Shown here one piece after another: positions 8,469-19,800 of a stretch of DNA of 64,000 nt. The DNA is taken from assembly GCA_021812985.1 (NCBI GenBank), contig JAKAMG010000001.1:241483-305482 (forward strand), read 5' to 3'. Origin of the DNA: Bacteroidota bacterium. Lineage in GTDB: Bacteria > Bacteroidota > Ignavibacteria > Kryptoniales > JAKASW01. The notes under the pieces are model-generated. The model searched no databases and had not been told where the DNA came from. It saw nothing but the letters and a program-made list of their open reading frames with translations. The first letter of the stretch is position 1. The number at the start of each line of letters is the position of its first letter. Both the position numbers and the translations under genes were made by a program.

Positions 8469-10000
8469 GCGAGAACGAAGAGCAATTATCAGATAGACAA
8501 TCATTTGAACAGGAACAGAACGAGCTGACGAAGCGCCGGCTCGCTGAACTGGACGAGCTTAAGAAGCAGAACGTCAACCCGTATCCGTACGGCTTCGATG
8601 TCAACGCATACTCGGCAGATATCTTGGAGTCTTTCAGAGACGATGCCCCGCCCTCCGAAGTGTCGGTCGCCGGAAGAATAGTCTCCTTGAGGAGAATGGG
8701 GAAGGCCTCGTTCTGCCATATTCGGGATTCCAAGGGAAAGATTCAGATCTATCTCAAGCGCGACGACATAGGGAGCATCTACGACCAGTTTAAGCTGATG
8801 GACATCGGCGACATCGTCGGAGTGAATGGTGTTGTTTTTCGAACCAAGACGGGAGAGATATCCATACACGCGAAGAGCCTCGAGCTCCTTTCCAAGTCTG
8901 TGCGCCCGCTTCCCGTCGTGAAGGAGAAGGTCGACGAGCAGGGAAACAAAGTAGTCTTCGATCCATTCTCTGACAAGGAGATGAGATACCGCCAGCGCTA
9001 CGTAGATCTGGTCGTCAACCATGAGGTCCGCGAAGTCTTCGTGAAAAGGGCGAGGGTGGTCAGCTCCATCAGGAAGTTCCTCGACGAGAGAGGGTATCTT
9101 GAGGTCGAGACTCCAGTGCTTCAGCCGATATACGGCGGCGCGGCGGCCAGGCCTTTTGTCACTCACCACAACGCGCTTGACTTCGATTTTTATCTGAGGA
9201 TATCAGACGAGCTGTATCTCAAGCGCCTCATTGTCGGCGGGTTCGAAGGTGTTTACGAGGTAGGTAAGGACTTCCGGAACGAGGGGATGGACAAATCCCA
9301 CAACCCCGAATTCACCATGCTTGAGCTCTACGTGGCATACAAGGATTACAACTGGATGATGGATCTCGTCGAGAACATGATTCGTTCGGTATCCTTAAGC
9401 GTCGCTGGCTCCGCGAAAGTGAAGGTTGGCGAGAACACAATTGACTTCACTCCTCCGTGGAGGAGAGTAACTATGCTCGACTCCATCAAGGAAGTCACGG
9501 GCGAAGACCTAAACGGGAAATCAGAAGCCGATCTTGCAGCGGCGGCGAAGAGACTTCACGTAGAGGTTGAGCCTTCGATGGGTGCCGGAAAGATTATCGA
9601 CGCGATTTTCTCAGAGCTCGTAGAGCCGACGCTGATTCAGCCGACGTTCATCACGGATTACCCGGTTGAGATGTCTCCACTCGCGAAGAGGCATCGCTCG
9701 AAGCCGGGGCTTGTGGAGAGGTTTGAGCTCATGTGCAACGGCCATGAGCTGGCGAATGCGTTCAGCGAACTGAACGACCCGATAGATCAGCGCTCGCGCT
9801 TCGAGGAGCAGGCGCGCCTGAAGGCACGCGGGGATGAGGAGGCCATGGTCGTCGACGAGGATTTCCTGAGAGCGCTCGAGTACGGGATGCCTCCGACAGC
9901 AGGCCTCGGGATCGGGATCGACAGGCTTACTATGGTGCTCACTGACCGGGAGTCGATCCGGGACGTCATGTTCTTCCCCCAAATGAAGCCGGAGAAGTGA
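8465..10000 (+). CDS. lysS: Lysyl-tRNA synthetase, class II
   Basis: 511 aa, typical of class II LysRS. An N-terminal OB-fold ([16 protein letters not shown] near residue 65) binds the anticodon. The catalytic part has motif 2 at [20 protein letters not shown] and motif 3 at [17 protein letters not shown] near the C-terminus. The start is a TTG at 8465 overlapping the rsmG stop (TTGA), so the two are probably translationally coupled. No frame damage is seen. Confidence 0.97.
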   Translation: MSENEEQLSDRQSFEQEQNELTKRRLAELDELKKQNVNPYPYGFDVNAYSADILESFRDDAPPSEVSVAGRIVSLRRMGKASFCHIRDSKGKIQIYLKRDDIGSIYDQFKLMDIGDIVGVNGVVFRTKTGEISIHAKSLELLSKSVRPLPVVKEKVDEQGNKVVFDPFSDKEMRYRQRYVDLVVNHEVREVFVKRARVVSSIRKFLDERGYLEVETPVLQPIYGGAAARPFVTHHNALDFDFYLRISDELYLKRLIVGGFEGVYEVGKDFRNEGMDKSHNPEFTMLELYVAYKDYNWMMDLVENMIRSVSLSVAGSAKVKVGENTIDFTPPWRRVTMLDSIKEVTGEDLNGKSEADLAAAAKRLHVEVEPSMGAGKIIDAIFSELVEPTLIQPTFITDYPVEMSPLAKRHRSKPGLVERFELMCNGHELANAFSELNDPIDQRSRFEEQARLKARGDEEAMVVDEDFLRALEYGMPPTAGLGIGIDRLTMVLTDRESIRDVMFFPQMKPEK

Positions 10001-10115
10001 AAGAGATCGCGGGAGCGGGATACGCGTTCTGAAGCGATGCCGTCACCTCTGGGTCCGCGTGTGATTATAAGACATTCCGAAAAGAATTTTGAGATAATAG
10101 CCTAAGAGCCAACGG

Positions 10116-12236
10116 ATGAAGAAGATCAATCTTGTAATTGGAGTCCATAACCACCAGCCCATCGGGAATTTCGATCATGTTATCGAAGAGGCGTACCAGA
10201 AATCATACAAGCCTTTCCTCGATGTGCTCGAGAAATTTCCGAAAGTTAAAATATCACAGCATTATACCGGATTCCTTCTTGAGTGGCTGAAGAAGCATCA
10301 TCCGGAAATATTTGGCCAGCTTAGATCGCTTGCCAAGTCCGGTCAGGTGCAGATGATGACCGGCGGCTTCTACGAGCCGATACTTGCCGTCATTCCGGAT
10401 AAGGACAAAGAAGGGCAGATTAGAAAACTCAGCGCCTACATTGAAAAGAATTTTGGCACCGAGCCGACTGGGATGTGGCTCGCTGAACGTGTATGGGAAC
10501 AGCATATAGTCAGGCCTATCGCGGAGACCGGTGTCCGCTGGGTGACCATCGATGATACCCATTTCAAGTACGTCGGACTGAAGGACGAAAACCTCCTGGG
10601 TTATTATGTGACTGAAGAGCAGGGAAGAATGCTGAACGTTTTCCCGATCAGCAAGACCATGAGATACACAATCCCGTTTCAGCCTGTCGAGAAGACCATA
10701 GACTACTTAAGGTCGGTCGCGAGCGAAGACGGACAGAGGATAGTCGTCTATGCCGATGACGGCGAGAAGTTTGGCGTGTGGCCGCACACTTACAAGCACG
10801 TTTACGACGACGGGTGGCTTAGCGATTTCCTGGGTGCGCTCGAGGCCAATTCAGATTGGATAAACCTCGTCCATTTCTCCGAAGTACTCGATAACGTGAA
10901 GCCGATCGGACGCGTGTATCTCCAGAATGCCTCTTATGCCGAAATGCTTCAGTGGGCACTGCCGGAGGATCTCTTCCGAAAGTTCGAGGAATTCGAGCAC
11001 AAGCTGAAGGCGGCGAACCTCCTCGAGAATTATGAAGAGTTCGTCCGCGGTGGATACTGGCGCAACTTTCTCGCTAAGTACCCCGAGGTCAACAATATTC
11101 ACAAGAAGATGATCAGGCTTTCCGAACGCGCGCACGCCATCAAACAGAAAGGCCCTGCTGTTGACAAAGCGCTCGACAAGGTCTGGGCGGCCCAGTGCAA
11201 CGACCCTTACTGGCACGGTGTGTTCGGAGGACTTTACCTCCCCAATCTGAGATATCCTGTCTACAAGAACATGATAGAGGCCGAGGCCGCCCTCGACAAG
11301 CTTGCGCGCAGGCCGAAACTCTCAGTGACGGAGGAGGACTTCGACATGGATGGTTCTAAAGAGGTCCTCGTGGAGGGAAACGTCCTCGACGCCTATTTCA
11401 TGCCCGAGAGGGGAGCGGCGATGTTCGAGCTCGATTATAAGCCGATACCTTTTAATTTCCTCGATATTATCAGCCGCCGGCCGGAAGGCTATCACGAGAA
11501 ACTGAAGCGGGCGAACAACAGCGGAAACCAGAACGGTGAGGTGGCGAGTATCCACGACATAGTCACTTCGAAGGAGGAGGGACTCGAGAAGCTCCTCAAT
11601 TACGACTGGTACCGGCACGCCTCATTTGTGGATCATTTCATAGGCGATACGACGGTGGAGGAGTTTGCAGGCGCGAAGTATGATGAGCTCGGTGATTTTG
11701 TCGAGAAGCCGTACCGGAGCAGGATCACGCGGAAGGACGGAAAGATTGTCCTGCGGTTCGAGCGCGAGGGAAGAGTATTAGCCGGAAGCGAAGTGCCGGT
11801 CAGAGTGGCTAAGACATTTGAATTCAAGGAAGGCTCACATACCATACTCTGCTCATACAAGCTTGAGAATCTGAGCGGCGCTGGTGCGCAAGTCGACTTT
11901 GGCGTCGAGCTCAATTTCGGCCTTCTTGCCGGTGACGCCCACGACAGGTACTACAAGATAAATGGTTCCAAACCGGCGGATCCGCGCCTCAGGAGCGTTG
12001 GATCAGTCGACGGCGTGCGAAACGTATCACTGGTGGACGAATGGCAACGGCTCAAGGCAGCTGTTGAGATTGACAGGCCTCTTACTCTATGGCGGTTTCC
12101 GATAGAGACGGTCTCCCTTTCCGAAGCCGGCTTCGAAAGAGTGTATCAAAGCTCGGTCTTGTTTTTCCATTCGAAGATTGAGCTTCAGAAAGAGTACGAG
12201 GTTTCGTTCAGGCTCACGCTCGGACGCGTAAAGTAA
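10116..12236 (+). CDS. GH57 glycosidase, probable 4-alpha-glucanotransferase
   Basis: 706 aa. The N-terminus (INLVIGVHNHQPIGNF) and the active-site blocks match glycoside hydrolase family 57 4-alpha-glucanotransferases of the Thermococcus litoralis type. The predicted nucleophile is Glu124 in GMWLAERVW and the acid/base Asp is at 214/215 in VYADDGEKFGVWP. AQCNDPYWHGVFGGLYLPNL, near residue 360, is also a family block, and the C-terminal half has the beta-sandwich seen in this subgroup. The likely role is rearranging alpha-1,4-glucans in glycogen or maltodextrin metabolism; alpha-amylase activity is possible. It stands alone, with gaps of about 115 bp before and 175 bp after. No signal peptide, so it is cytoplasmic. 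Confidence 0.92.
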   Translation: MKKINLVIGVHNHQPIGNFDHVIEEAYQKSYKPFLDVLEKFPKVKISQHYTGFLLEWLKKHHPEIFGQLRSLAKSGQVQMMTGGFYEPILAVIPDKDKEGQIRKLSAYIEKNFGTEPTGMWLAERVWEQHIVRPIAETGVRWVTIDDTHFKYVGLKDENLLGYYVTEEQGRMLNVFPISKTMRYTIPFQPVEKTIDYLRSVASEDGQRIVVYADDGEKFGVWPHTYKHVYDDGWLSDFLGALEANSDWINLVHFSEVLDNVKPIGRVYLQNASYAEMLQWALPEDLFRKFEEFEHKLKAANLLENYEEFVRGGYWRNFLAKYPEVNNIHKKMIRLSERAHAIKQKGPAVDKALDKVWAAQCNDPYWHGVFGGLYLPNLRYPVYKNMIEAEAALDKLARRPKLSVTEEDFDMDGSKEVLVEGNVLDAYFMPERGAAMFELDYKPIPFNFLDIISRRPEGYHEKLKRANNSGNQNGEVASIHDIVTSKEEGLEKLLNYDWYRHASFVDHFIGDTTVEEFAGAKYDELGDFVEKPYRSRITRKDGKIVLRFEREGRVLAGSEVPVRVAKTFEFKEGSHTILCSYKLENLSGAGAQVDFGVELNFGLLAGDAHDRYYKINGSKPADPRLRSVGSVDGVRNVSLVDEWQRLKAAVEIDRPLTLWRFPIETVSLSEAGFERVYQSSVLFFHSKIELQKEYEVSFRLTLGRVK

Positions 12237-12411
12237 AGAGAAGGTGCCTGGCATCGATGTCCCATCCGGGGTGTTGGGGACGCCGCGCCTTCCTTGCTGG
12301 GCAAAAAAACTTGTTATATATTCTTGTGACTACGGGTACATTCCCACCGTCTCGATGAACTTAGAATCCGTTGCACACTCGACCGGGGGAGTCCGGTAAC
12401 CCTCGAAAGGA

Positions 12412-14031
12412 ATGAAGATGAAGTTGTTTAAGAGCAAATTGTCGACCGCGGCCGCAATACTCCTTATGGCCATCGGTATCCTCATTGGCACGCAGATAGA
12501 AAATGTTTTTAGCGGTGACAATATATATGAGCAGATCGAAAAGTTTAAGGATGTCCTCAGTCTTGCAGATAAGTACTATGTTGACAACGTCGACACCCAG
12601 AAACTCGTTGACGCGGCAATAAACGGCCTCCTCGGACAGCTTGACCCTCATTCAGTTTATATCCCCGCCAGGGAAGTTCGTCAGATATCAGAGGATTTCC
12701 GTGGTTCTTTCGACGGCATTGGAATCGAATACGACGTTGTGAGCGATACACTCCTCGTCGTTTCTCCGATCGCCGGCGGACCGAGCGAGATGCTCGGGAT
12801 TCAAGCCGGTGACAAGATCATCGCGATTGACGGCAAATCCGCCATTGGCATCACGCGTGACGAAGTGCAGAAGAAGCTCCGCGGTCCGAAAGGGACGAAG
12901 GTGAGCGTGACGATAGTGAGGGCGGGAGTCGACAAACCTCTCGTGTTCGATATAGTGCGCGACAAGATACCGATCTACTCCGTTGCATCGGCTTTCATGG
13001 TCAACAAGGAGGTCGGGTATGTCTACATAAACAGGTTTTCTGAGACAACAGGAAAAGAGCTCCAGGAGGCGCTGACGAAGCTGAAGGCGCAGGGAATGAA
13101 GGAGCTTGTTCTGGACCTGCGAGATAACCCGGGCGGGCTGCTCGATCAGGCGGTGAATGTAGCGAGCGATTTCCTCCCGCAGGGCAAGACAGTTGTCTAC
13201 ACAAAGGGACGGATCCCGGAGTCGGATGAGTATTTCACCTCGAGCGGGGGGGCATTCACGAAGCTTCCTCTCATAGTCCTTGTCAACGGCGGTTCCGCTT
13301 CAGCAAGTGAAATCGTGAGCGGAGCGATCCAGGACCTGGACCGCGGCCTGATTGTCGGTGAGACCACATTCGGCAAAGGGTTGGTACAGAGGCAGTTCAG
13401 CCTCGACGACGGTTCGGCAGTCAGGATTACTATAGCCAGGTATTACACGCCGAGTGGGAGACTCATCCAGCGGCCTTACGGCAAGGACCGATCGAAGTAC
13501 TTCATGGCTCCCGAAGAGATAGATAGCAGCGAGAAGTCAGGTGCCAACCTCGAGCACACGCTGGAGAGTGACTCCGGGAGACCCGTCTTCAAGACTGCAG
13601 ATGGAAGAAAGGTATACGGCGGCGGAGGAATAACCCCGGACTACATCGTAAAGATGGGGAAGGTGCCCGGTTTCATTTATCAGTTCCAGATCAAGAGAGT
13701 TTTCCTGGAGTATGTCGACAACCATGTGTCCCAGCACCAGGACCAGATTCGGAATGAATACGGGAGCTCGGCAAATTTCAACGATAAGTTTCAAGTAACG
13801 ACCAGGATGCTCGATGATATCTATTCGCGTGCGGAGAAGGCGGGGATAAAGATCACGCGACAGGAGTTTGACAAGGACAGTAAATACGTCGCCATGCTCC
13901 TAAAGGCTCAGATTGCCAGAAATATCTGGGGGAACGACGGCTGGTACAGGGTTATCATGGCGTTGGACAACCAGTTCCAGAAGGCGATGACTCTCTTTCC
14001 GGAGGCGAAGCAGATATCAGGTCTGCAGTAG
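12412..14031 (+). CDS. ctpA: S41-family C-terminal processing peptidase
   Basis: 539 aa. An N-terminal hydrophobic segment (TAAAILLMAIGILIGTQI, residues 12-29) acts as signal or anchor and sends the enzyme to the periplasm. A PDZ domain spans about residues 95-175 (GIQAGDKIIAIDGKSAIG). The S41 catalytic part follows, with the nucleophile Ser in GGSASASE and the general-base Lys in FGKGLVQ 25 residues further on, the spacing expected for Ser/Lys dyad tail-specific proteases. A C-terminal segment of about 140 residues follows, longer than the minimal CtpA. The substrate is unknown. A GAAAGG site precedes the ATG. Confidence 0.93.
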   Translation: MKMKLFKSKLSTAAAILLMAIGILIGTQIENVFSGDNIYEQIEKFKDVLSLADKYYVDNVDTQKLVDAAINGLLGQLDPHSVYIPAREVRQISEDFRGSFDGIGIEYDVVSDTLLVVSPIAGGPSEMLGIQAGDKIIAIDGKSAIGITRDEVQKKLRGPKGTKVSVTIVRAGVDKPLVFDIVRDKIPIYSVASAFMVNKEVGYVYINRFSETTGKELQEALTKLKAQGMKELVLDLRDNPGGLLDQAVNVASDFLPQGKTVVYTKGRIPESDEYFTSSGGAFTKLPLIVLVNGGSASASEIVSGAIQDLDRGLIVGETTFGKGLVQRQFSLDDGSAVRITIARYYTPSGRLIQRPYGKDRSKYFMAPEEIDSSEKSGANLEHTLESDSGRPVFKTADGRKVYGGGGITPDYIVKMGKVPGFIYQFQIKRVFLEYVDNHVSQHQDQIRNEYGSSANFNDKFQVTTRMLDDIYSRAEKAGIKITRQEFDKDSKYVAMLLKAQIARNIWGNDGWYRVIMALDNQFQKAMTLFPEAKQISGLQ

Positions 14032-14298
14032 CAGGGAAAGATTGGTGATCGGTTCTGGTGGCGCTGAGTGGAGCTCGTGCCGCGGCATTGCGGCTCCCGA
14101 GTCGGCGCCGTTTGGAAAGGTAGACCCTGGCCTCAAAAGACTTTGCAGGCCCGCCCTGAGTATCAAGATGTTTCCCCCCTTCGGGTATTCCGCCAGAAAT
14201 TGGTTGGCCCGAAGCCGAAGCGTCCATGTTTTTTCTAACACATTTATTTTAACAAGGATGATAAATAGCCTGTTAATACCGGGATTTGAAAGCTTGAA

Positions 14299-15195
14299 AT
14301 GAGAATTGACACAAGAAAATTATCGAAGCGTGTTGTGAAATTTACAGCGGTTGCGTCGGCGAGCGTGGCTCTCCTTTTCGTCGTGCTGAGGGCAGTCTAT
14401 GCGGTTACTCTTTTCAACGGTTTTACTGGAAGCCTGAGCGGTGCAGGCTGGACGCCGACGGCAAGCGACTCGGTGATGCAGGGTGGAGAAAAGTTGACTT
14501 ATGAAGCCAAGTATCTCTTCTTCAAGATAGGGAGCGTGAAAATGCAGGTTCTCGGGAAAACCGTGTTCGATGGAGTCCCCGCGTACCACGTTCGCGCTGA
14601 TATCAACTCCTACAGCGGAATCCCGTTCGTCAATTTACACGCCATTTACGATACTTATCAGGATGCCAATACCTTCATGTGCCTTTTCACGTCGAACACA
14701 CAAAAGGACGGGAACGACACGATGTACACGGTGTACCATTTCAACTTCCAGAAGAAAGTGATGGACTGGCAGCTGAGCAAGAATGGGAAGCCCGTTAAGG
14801 ATGTTAGGATCCCCCTCGACAAAAATTACACCGACGGTCTCAGCTTCTTTTACTACCTTCGGGATGCCTGCAGGAAGGCGGATGGAAGGAAGACTTCCAT
14901 GACGATTCCGATCGTCGTGGACACAAACCGGTCGCAGGTAGAGTTGACCGTCAATGAAAGAGCCGGTGGATGCGAGGTGACCGCGTACAAGTTCCCCGTA
15001 AAGGGGTACAGGCTGTCCGGGCGCATTGACTTCACCGGTTTTTTCGGCGTCACCGGCAATTTCACAGGCTGGATGAGCGCGGATGATTCGGAAGTCCCTC
15101 TGAAAGCGAACGTTTCCGTCATCATCGGCAGCGTCGTTGTCAGCCTGAAAGATGTACAGCGCAGCGGCTGGGTGCCGCAGAAGAGCGACGACTAA
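14299..15195 (+). CDS. DUF3108 domain secreted protein
   Basis: 298 aa. An N-terminal hydrophobic segment (residues about 14-37) is a probable signal peptide or anchor. From residue about 60 the protein reads GGEKLTYEAKYLFFKIGSVKM, then VPAYHVRADINS and DNTF-like beta strands, with TDGLSFFYYLRDACR near residue 178: the DUF3108 pattern of a periplasmic beta-rich protein that may bind a lipid or cell-envelope ligand. Its biochemical role is not established. The stop overlaps the next ATG (TAATG), so it is coupled to the carbonic-anhydrase-like gene. Confidence 0.85.
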   Translation: MRIDTRKLSKRVVKFTAVASASVALLFVVLRAVYAVTLFNGFTGSLSGAGWTPTASDSVMQGGEKLTYEAKYLFFKIGSVKMQVLGKTVFDGVPAYHVRADINSYSGIPFVNLHAIYDTYQDANTFMCLFTSNTQKDGNDTMYTVYHFNFQKKVMDWQLSKNGKPVKDVRIPLDKNYTDGLSFFYYLRDACRKADGRKTSMTIPIVVDTNRSQVELTVNERAGGCEVTAYKFPVKGYRLSGRIDFTGFFGVTGNFTGWMSADDSEVPLKANVSVIIGSVVVSLKDVQRSGWVPQKSDD

Positions 15196-15716
15196 TGATC
15201 CTGGAATACCTGGGGAAGAAGCCGCAGCTGCACGAAAGCGTCTTCGTCGCCGAGGGGGTTCAGGTTATTGGTGACGTGACGGTTGGTCGCGACTCCAGCC
15301 TCTGGTTCAATTCGGTGATCCGGGGGGATGTCAATTACATAAGGATTGGCGAGCGTACGAACGTACAGGATAACAGTGTGATACACGTTACGTACGAAAA
15401 ATTCCCGACTGTTATAGCTTCTAATGTTTCAGTTGGGCACGCGGCTGTGATCCACGGTTGCGAAATCGGCGATTACTGCCTGATCGGTATGGGAGCGATC
15501 CTTCTCGATAATTGTAAAATCGGCGAGGAGAGTATCGTTGCGGCGGGTTCGCTTGTCAGAGAGGGATTTATCGTCCCTCCGAGGAGCCTCGTGGCCGGCC
15601 TCCCTGCACGGGTGGTGAGGGAATTGAAGCCGGAGGAGTTGAAAAGGCTGGAAGTGTCTGCCCAACACTACGTAGATTACGTGGCGAACTACAGAAAGAG
15701 CCTGACAAACCGCTGA
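15195..15716 (+). CDS. Gamma-class carbonic anhydrase family protein
   Basis: 173 aa left-handed beta-helix of hexapeptide repeats, for example VQVIGDVTVGRDSSLWFNSV and IRIGERTNVQDNSVIHV. The three zinc-ligand histidines are in place: one in SVIHVTY and two in SVGHAAVIHGC. Gln and Asp of VQDN match the usual active-site surroundings. Members include YrdA/PaaY-like proteins, some of which have carbonic anhydrase activity while others are inactive or are complex I components in plants; activity is not proven by sequence. It overlaps the upstream DUF3108 stop codon. Confidence 0.9.
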   Translation: MILEYLGKKPQLHESVFVAEGVQVIGDVTVGRDSSLWFNSVIRGDVNYIRIGERTNVQDNSVIHVTYEKFPTVIASNVSVGHAAVIHGCEIGDYCLIGMGAILLDNCKIGEESIVAAGSLVREGFIVPPRSLVAGLPARVVRELKPEELKRLEVSAQHYVDYVANYRKSLTNR

Positions 15717-15818
15717 ACGCGGGGAATGTCAACGGTGCAGTGGAGCGCGCCGACCGCTTCTTCTGAAAGTTCATACCCGCGAGTCTGAAGATGGCGCCGC
15801 GGAAACTAAGGAGGCCGG

Positions 15819-16715
15819 ATGAAAATTAAGTTCTGGGGAGTTAGAGGGTCAATAGCTACGCCGGGTGAATCTACCACGCGCTACGGCGGAAATACTTCGT
15901 GCACGGAACTCCACCTTGATGACGATAACTTGCTCATCCTCGATGCGGGGACCGGAATAAGAAATCTGGGCAACGCGCTCGCCGAAAGGAACGGTCGCGT
16001 TAAGGCGTACATCCTGATAACTCATCCACACTGGGACCACATTCAGGGGTTTCCGTTTTTCAAACCGGCATTCGTCGAAGGGAACGAGATTACGATCATA
16101 GGCCCGGAAGCTCGCGGCGTGACTCTGGCCGAGCTGATCGCCGAGCAGATGAATAAGATATATTTTCCCGTGAAGCTTTCGGAACTCCAGGCGCGTATCA
16201 ATTTCATGCCGCTCAAGGAAGATACAGTCAAAGTCTTTGACGCAAAGGTTACGTCTTTCTTCGTCAACCATCCCGGCTTCACTCTCGGATACCGGATCAG
16301 TTACGGCGGAAAGAGCCTGGCCTACATAAGCGACAACGAGCCCTATACGAGAGAGACGGCCAGCCTTTTTAGCAACGGTGAGCCGGACGTCCTGAAACTC
16401 TTCGAGAACTACGATGGCGATCCAAACAAGCGCGTGATTGACGCGATAAGAGGTGCGGACGTGCTCATACACGATTCCACTTATACTCCTGAGCAGTATG
16501 CGGACCATATTGGGTGGGGACACTCACATTATCTTCACACGCTCAAAGTTGCGGCAGAAGCGGGCGTGAAGAAACTCTTCCTGTTTCACTATGACCCCGT
16601 CATGGATGACGACTCGCTGGATGAAGTCATGGACAGATGCAGAAAAGAGATGAAGAGGCAGAACTACGGCTTCACCCTTGAGGCCGCGAAGGAAGGAAAA
16701 GAGTTCGAGTTCTGA
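15819..16715 (+). CDS. Metallo-beta-lactamase-fold hydrolase
   Basis: 298 aa. The metal-binding motif THPHWDHIQG lies near residue 70, preceded by LLILDAGTGIRNLG. Later metal ligands fit FFVNHPGFTLGYRI, LIHDSTYTPEQY and GWGHSHYLH with LFHYDP. The beginning, KIKFWGVRGSIATPGESTTR, places it in the Lactamase_B_2 / PhnP / class III phosphodiesterase branch rather than with beta-lactamases. The substrate is unknown; cyclic-nucleotide or phosphodiester bonds are plausible. A GGAGG site at 15810 supports the ATG. Confidence 0.88.
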   Translation: MKIKFWGVRGSIATPGESTTRYGGNTSCTELHLDDDNLLILDAGTGIRNLGNALAERNGRVKAYILITHPHWDHIQGFPFFKPAFVEGNEITIIGPEARGVTLAELIAEQMNKIYFPVKLSELQARINFMPLKEDTVKVFDAKVTSFFVNHPGFTLGYRISYGGKSLAYISDNEPYTRETASLFSNGEPDVLKLFENYDGDPNKRVIDAIRGADVLIHDSTYTPEQYADHIGWGHSHYLHTLKVAAEAGVKKLFLFHYDPVMDDDSLDEVMDRCRKEMKRQNYGFTLEAAKEGKEFEF

Positions 16716-16882
16716 ATTGGCGGACCCCGGCAGGTAACACATGCCAGGGCGTTTGTCGGTGATTACGCGCCCAACTAATTCCAACCGAATTATTGTGCCG
16801 TGTTGCAGAACGCGATGCTTGGCACGAATCCTTGACTCTCGCCAGAAAGCTTGGTATGTTTCCGGTGAAAGGGAGCGGGCGA

Positions 16883-19800
16883 ATGAAGAGGCTGTCACTT
16901 CTGGGCGTTCTCCTTTTCGCAGGAACGGTTTATGCCCAGATAGACGAGTTCGGCAAGAATAAGGTCCAGTACAAAAACTTCGAATGGTACTTTATCCAGT
17001 CGAAGCATTTCGACATATATTTCTACCCTAAGGAATACTACCTCGCGGAATTTACTGCCCACACCGCAGAGGCGGCGTATTCTTCAATCAGTTCCCACTT
17101 CCATTACGATATTTCGAACCGTATCCCCGTCGTCATATACGATTCACACAACGACTGGCAGCAGACTAACGTCGTTTCGGAATACCTCGAAGAGGGAGTC
17201 GGCGGAGTAACGGAACTCTTCAAGAACAGGGTGGTAGTTCCGTTTGAGGGCTCGTATAAGCTGTTCCGCCACGTCATCCATCATGAGCTCGTCCACGCGG
17301 TCTTGAACGACATGTATTACGGCGGGTCCGTGCAGTCGATGATAGCGAACAACATTACCCTTCAGCTCCCGATGTGGTTCAACGAGGGGTTGGCGGAATA
17401 CGAGTCGCTCCGCTGGGACGTGAATTCCGATATGTTCATGCTCGACGCGACGATCAACGAAGCGCTCGTGCCGATAGACGAATTGTACGGTTATTTTGCC
17501 TACCGGGGCGGACAGTCGGTATGGTGGTACATCGCGAACAAATACGGCGATGAGAAGATCGGCGAGATCTTAAGCAGAATAAGAACGACGAGAAGCGTGG
17601 AACAGGGATTCAAGAGTGCGCTCGGCATCGGCGTGAAGGAGCTCGGAAAGCGATGGGAGCATGAGCAGAAGGTCATCTACTGGCCTGAAATCGCCGCGAG
17701 GAAACGTCCCGAGGATTTCGCCAAACGCCTAACTGATCACAGGGAGCTGAAGGATTTCTACAACACCAGCCCTGCTATTTCACCCCAGGGTGACAGGATA
17801 GCATGCATCTCGGACCGCGATGACTATATGAGCATCTACTTGATCAGCGCGAACGACGGTAGGGAAATAAAAAAGCTCGTCGACGGGCAGACTACGAAGA
17901 ACTTCGAAGAGCTCCATCTTTTGACTCCAGGGCTGACGTGGTCTCCGGACGGAAAGAAAGTCGCGATTGCCGTCAAGAGCGGCGGGAACGATGCTGTCTT
18001 CACGATAGAAGTACAGTCTGGCAGGATGGAAAAAATTGATTTCCCCGGGCTCGGCGCCGTTACCTCCGTGGCCTGGTCCCCGGACGGAGACCGCCTCGCG
18101 TTTGTGGGAGAGAAGGGGATCCAGTCAGACATATATGTCTACGACTTCACGAACAGGAGTCTTGCCAACATGACGGACGACATCTTCAGCGATTCGGATC
18201 CGTCATGGTCTCCGGACGGTTCCACTATTTACTTTGCGAGCGAGAGGGGAAGGAGTCTGGAGGGAAGGGCGCTTCCGAAAGGATTCAGGATATGGGAACA
18301 TGACTTCTCTCGCTCCGACATCTACTCCATTTCGGTTGCCTCGCGGCTCGTCGAGCGGGTTTGTAAAGACAGTGCAGGAGAAAACTCGTTTCCCGTGGCG
18401 GCGCCTGATGGGAAGTATCTTTACTACATCTCGGACAAGAGCGGCGTGGCGAATCTTTATCGACTCGATCTCTCTACTGGCGAGAGCAGGCCAATCTCAA
18501 ACTCGATCAGCGGCATTTATCAGTACTCGATTTCGGCCGACGGGTCACGTCTCGCTTTCTCAAGCTTGGAAAATGGCGGGTTCGACATCTTTCTGCTGAA
18601 GAACCCTGGTGAACACCTTCTCAGCGACAACGATGTCCCGCTCACTTATTTCAAGAAGATGCAGTCCGTCGAGACACTGGCCTCCGCCAAGCGTGCACAT
18701 GAGGAGCGCGTCGCAGAGCCCGCGGCCGACTCCAGCGCCCATTCCGACTTGACACAGACGACCAATCTGTACGGAAAAGACATACAGGTCGACCTGAGCA
18801 ATTATGTCTTCGGAGGGGCTAAGCAAGCGGCGGATACACTCTTCGTGTCGCCTGACTTCAATGACAACTTCAACGTGAAGGACAACGTGGACAGCGCAGG
18901 CAACTTCGTTGCCCAGAAGTACAAGGTTAATTTCACGCCGGATATCATCTATGGGAACGCTGGTTACAATTCGTTCTTCGGAGTGCAGGGCAGTACAGTT
19001 ATGGCGTTCAGTGACATGCTGGGGAATCACCAGATATTTCTCTTGACCGACCTCGTCGTGGATCTCAAGAACAGCGACTACGCATTCGCGTACAGTTATC
19101 TTCCCTCACGGACGAACTACTCGATAGTCGGCTCTCACGTGGCAAGGTTTCTTTATCTGGCATCGCCGCTTTCCGCTTTCTACGACCTTTACAGATTTCA
19201 GTCTTACGGTGTGTCCCTTTCAGCGGAGTATCCATTCGATAGGTACAACAGGTTAGAGGGGGGGATCAGTTGGATGAGTCTGACTCGGGAGAACATAACT
19301 AACCCCGGCGAACCTTCACAGGAGAGAATTCTGGCGGTACCATCTCTTCGCTACGTGCATGATAATTCTTTCTTTGGCTACATCGCACCGATAAATGGTT
19401 CAAGGTACTACGCGTCCCTTTATGGCACACCGAAGACAGGCGCACATGGAATAAGCTTCCTTACCGGCATAGTTGACTACCGGAATTACGTCAAACTGTT
19501 CGGGACGTTTTACACTTTCGCGTGGAGAGTCTTCGCCGGAACGTCTGTCGGGGGAGATCCGCAGAAATTCTTCGTTGGTGGAACGGAGAACTGGATCAAT
19601 GTTAAGTTTGCGGGCGACTTCCTGCCGGTGAGAAATGCGGAGGACTTGCAGTTCCTGACCCCCGTCGTCCCGATGCGCGGTTATGACTATAACGCGGAAT
19701 TTGGAAACAACTTCGCGCTTCTCAATATGGAGTTTCGGTTTCCGATGTTCGGATTCTTCTCTGCCGGGCCCATCCCGTTATTCCAGACTTTCTTCGGGGC

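Noticed and set aside
14017..14241. Minus-strand small frames between ctpA and the DUF3108 gene
   Set aside because: No ribosome site, no recognisable product, overlapping alternatives in two frames. The 267-bp gap looks non-coding.
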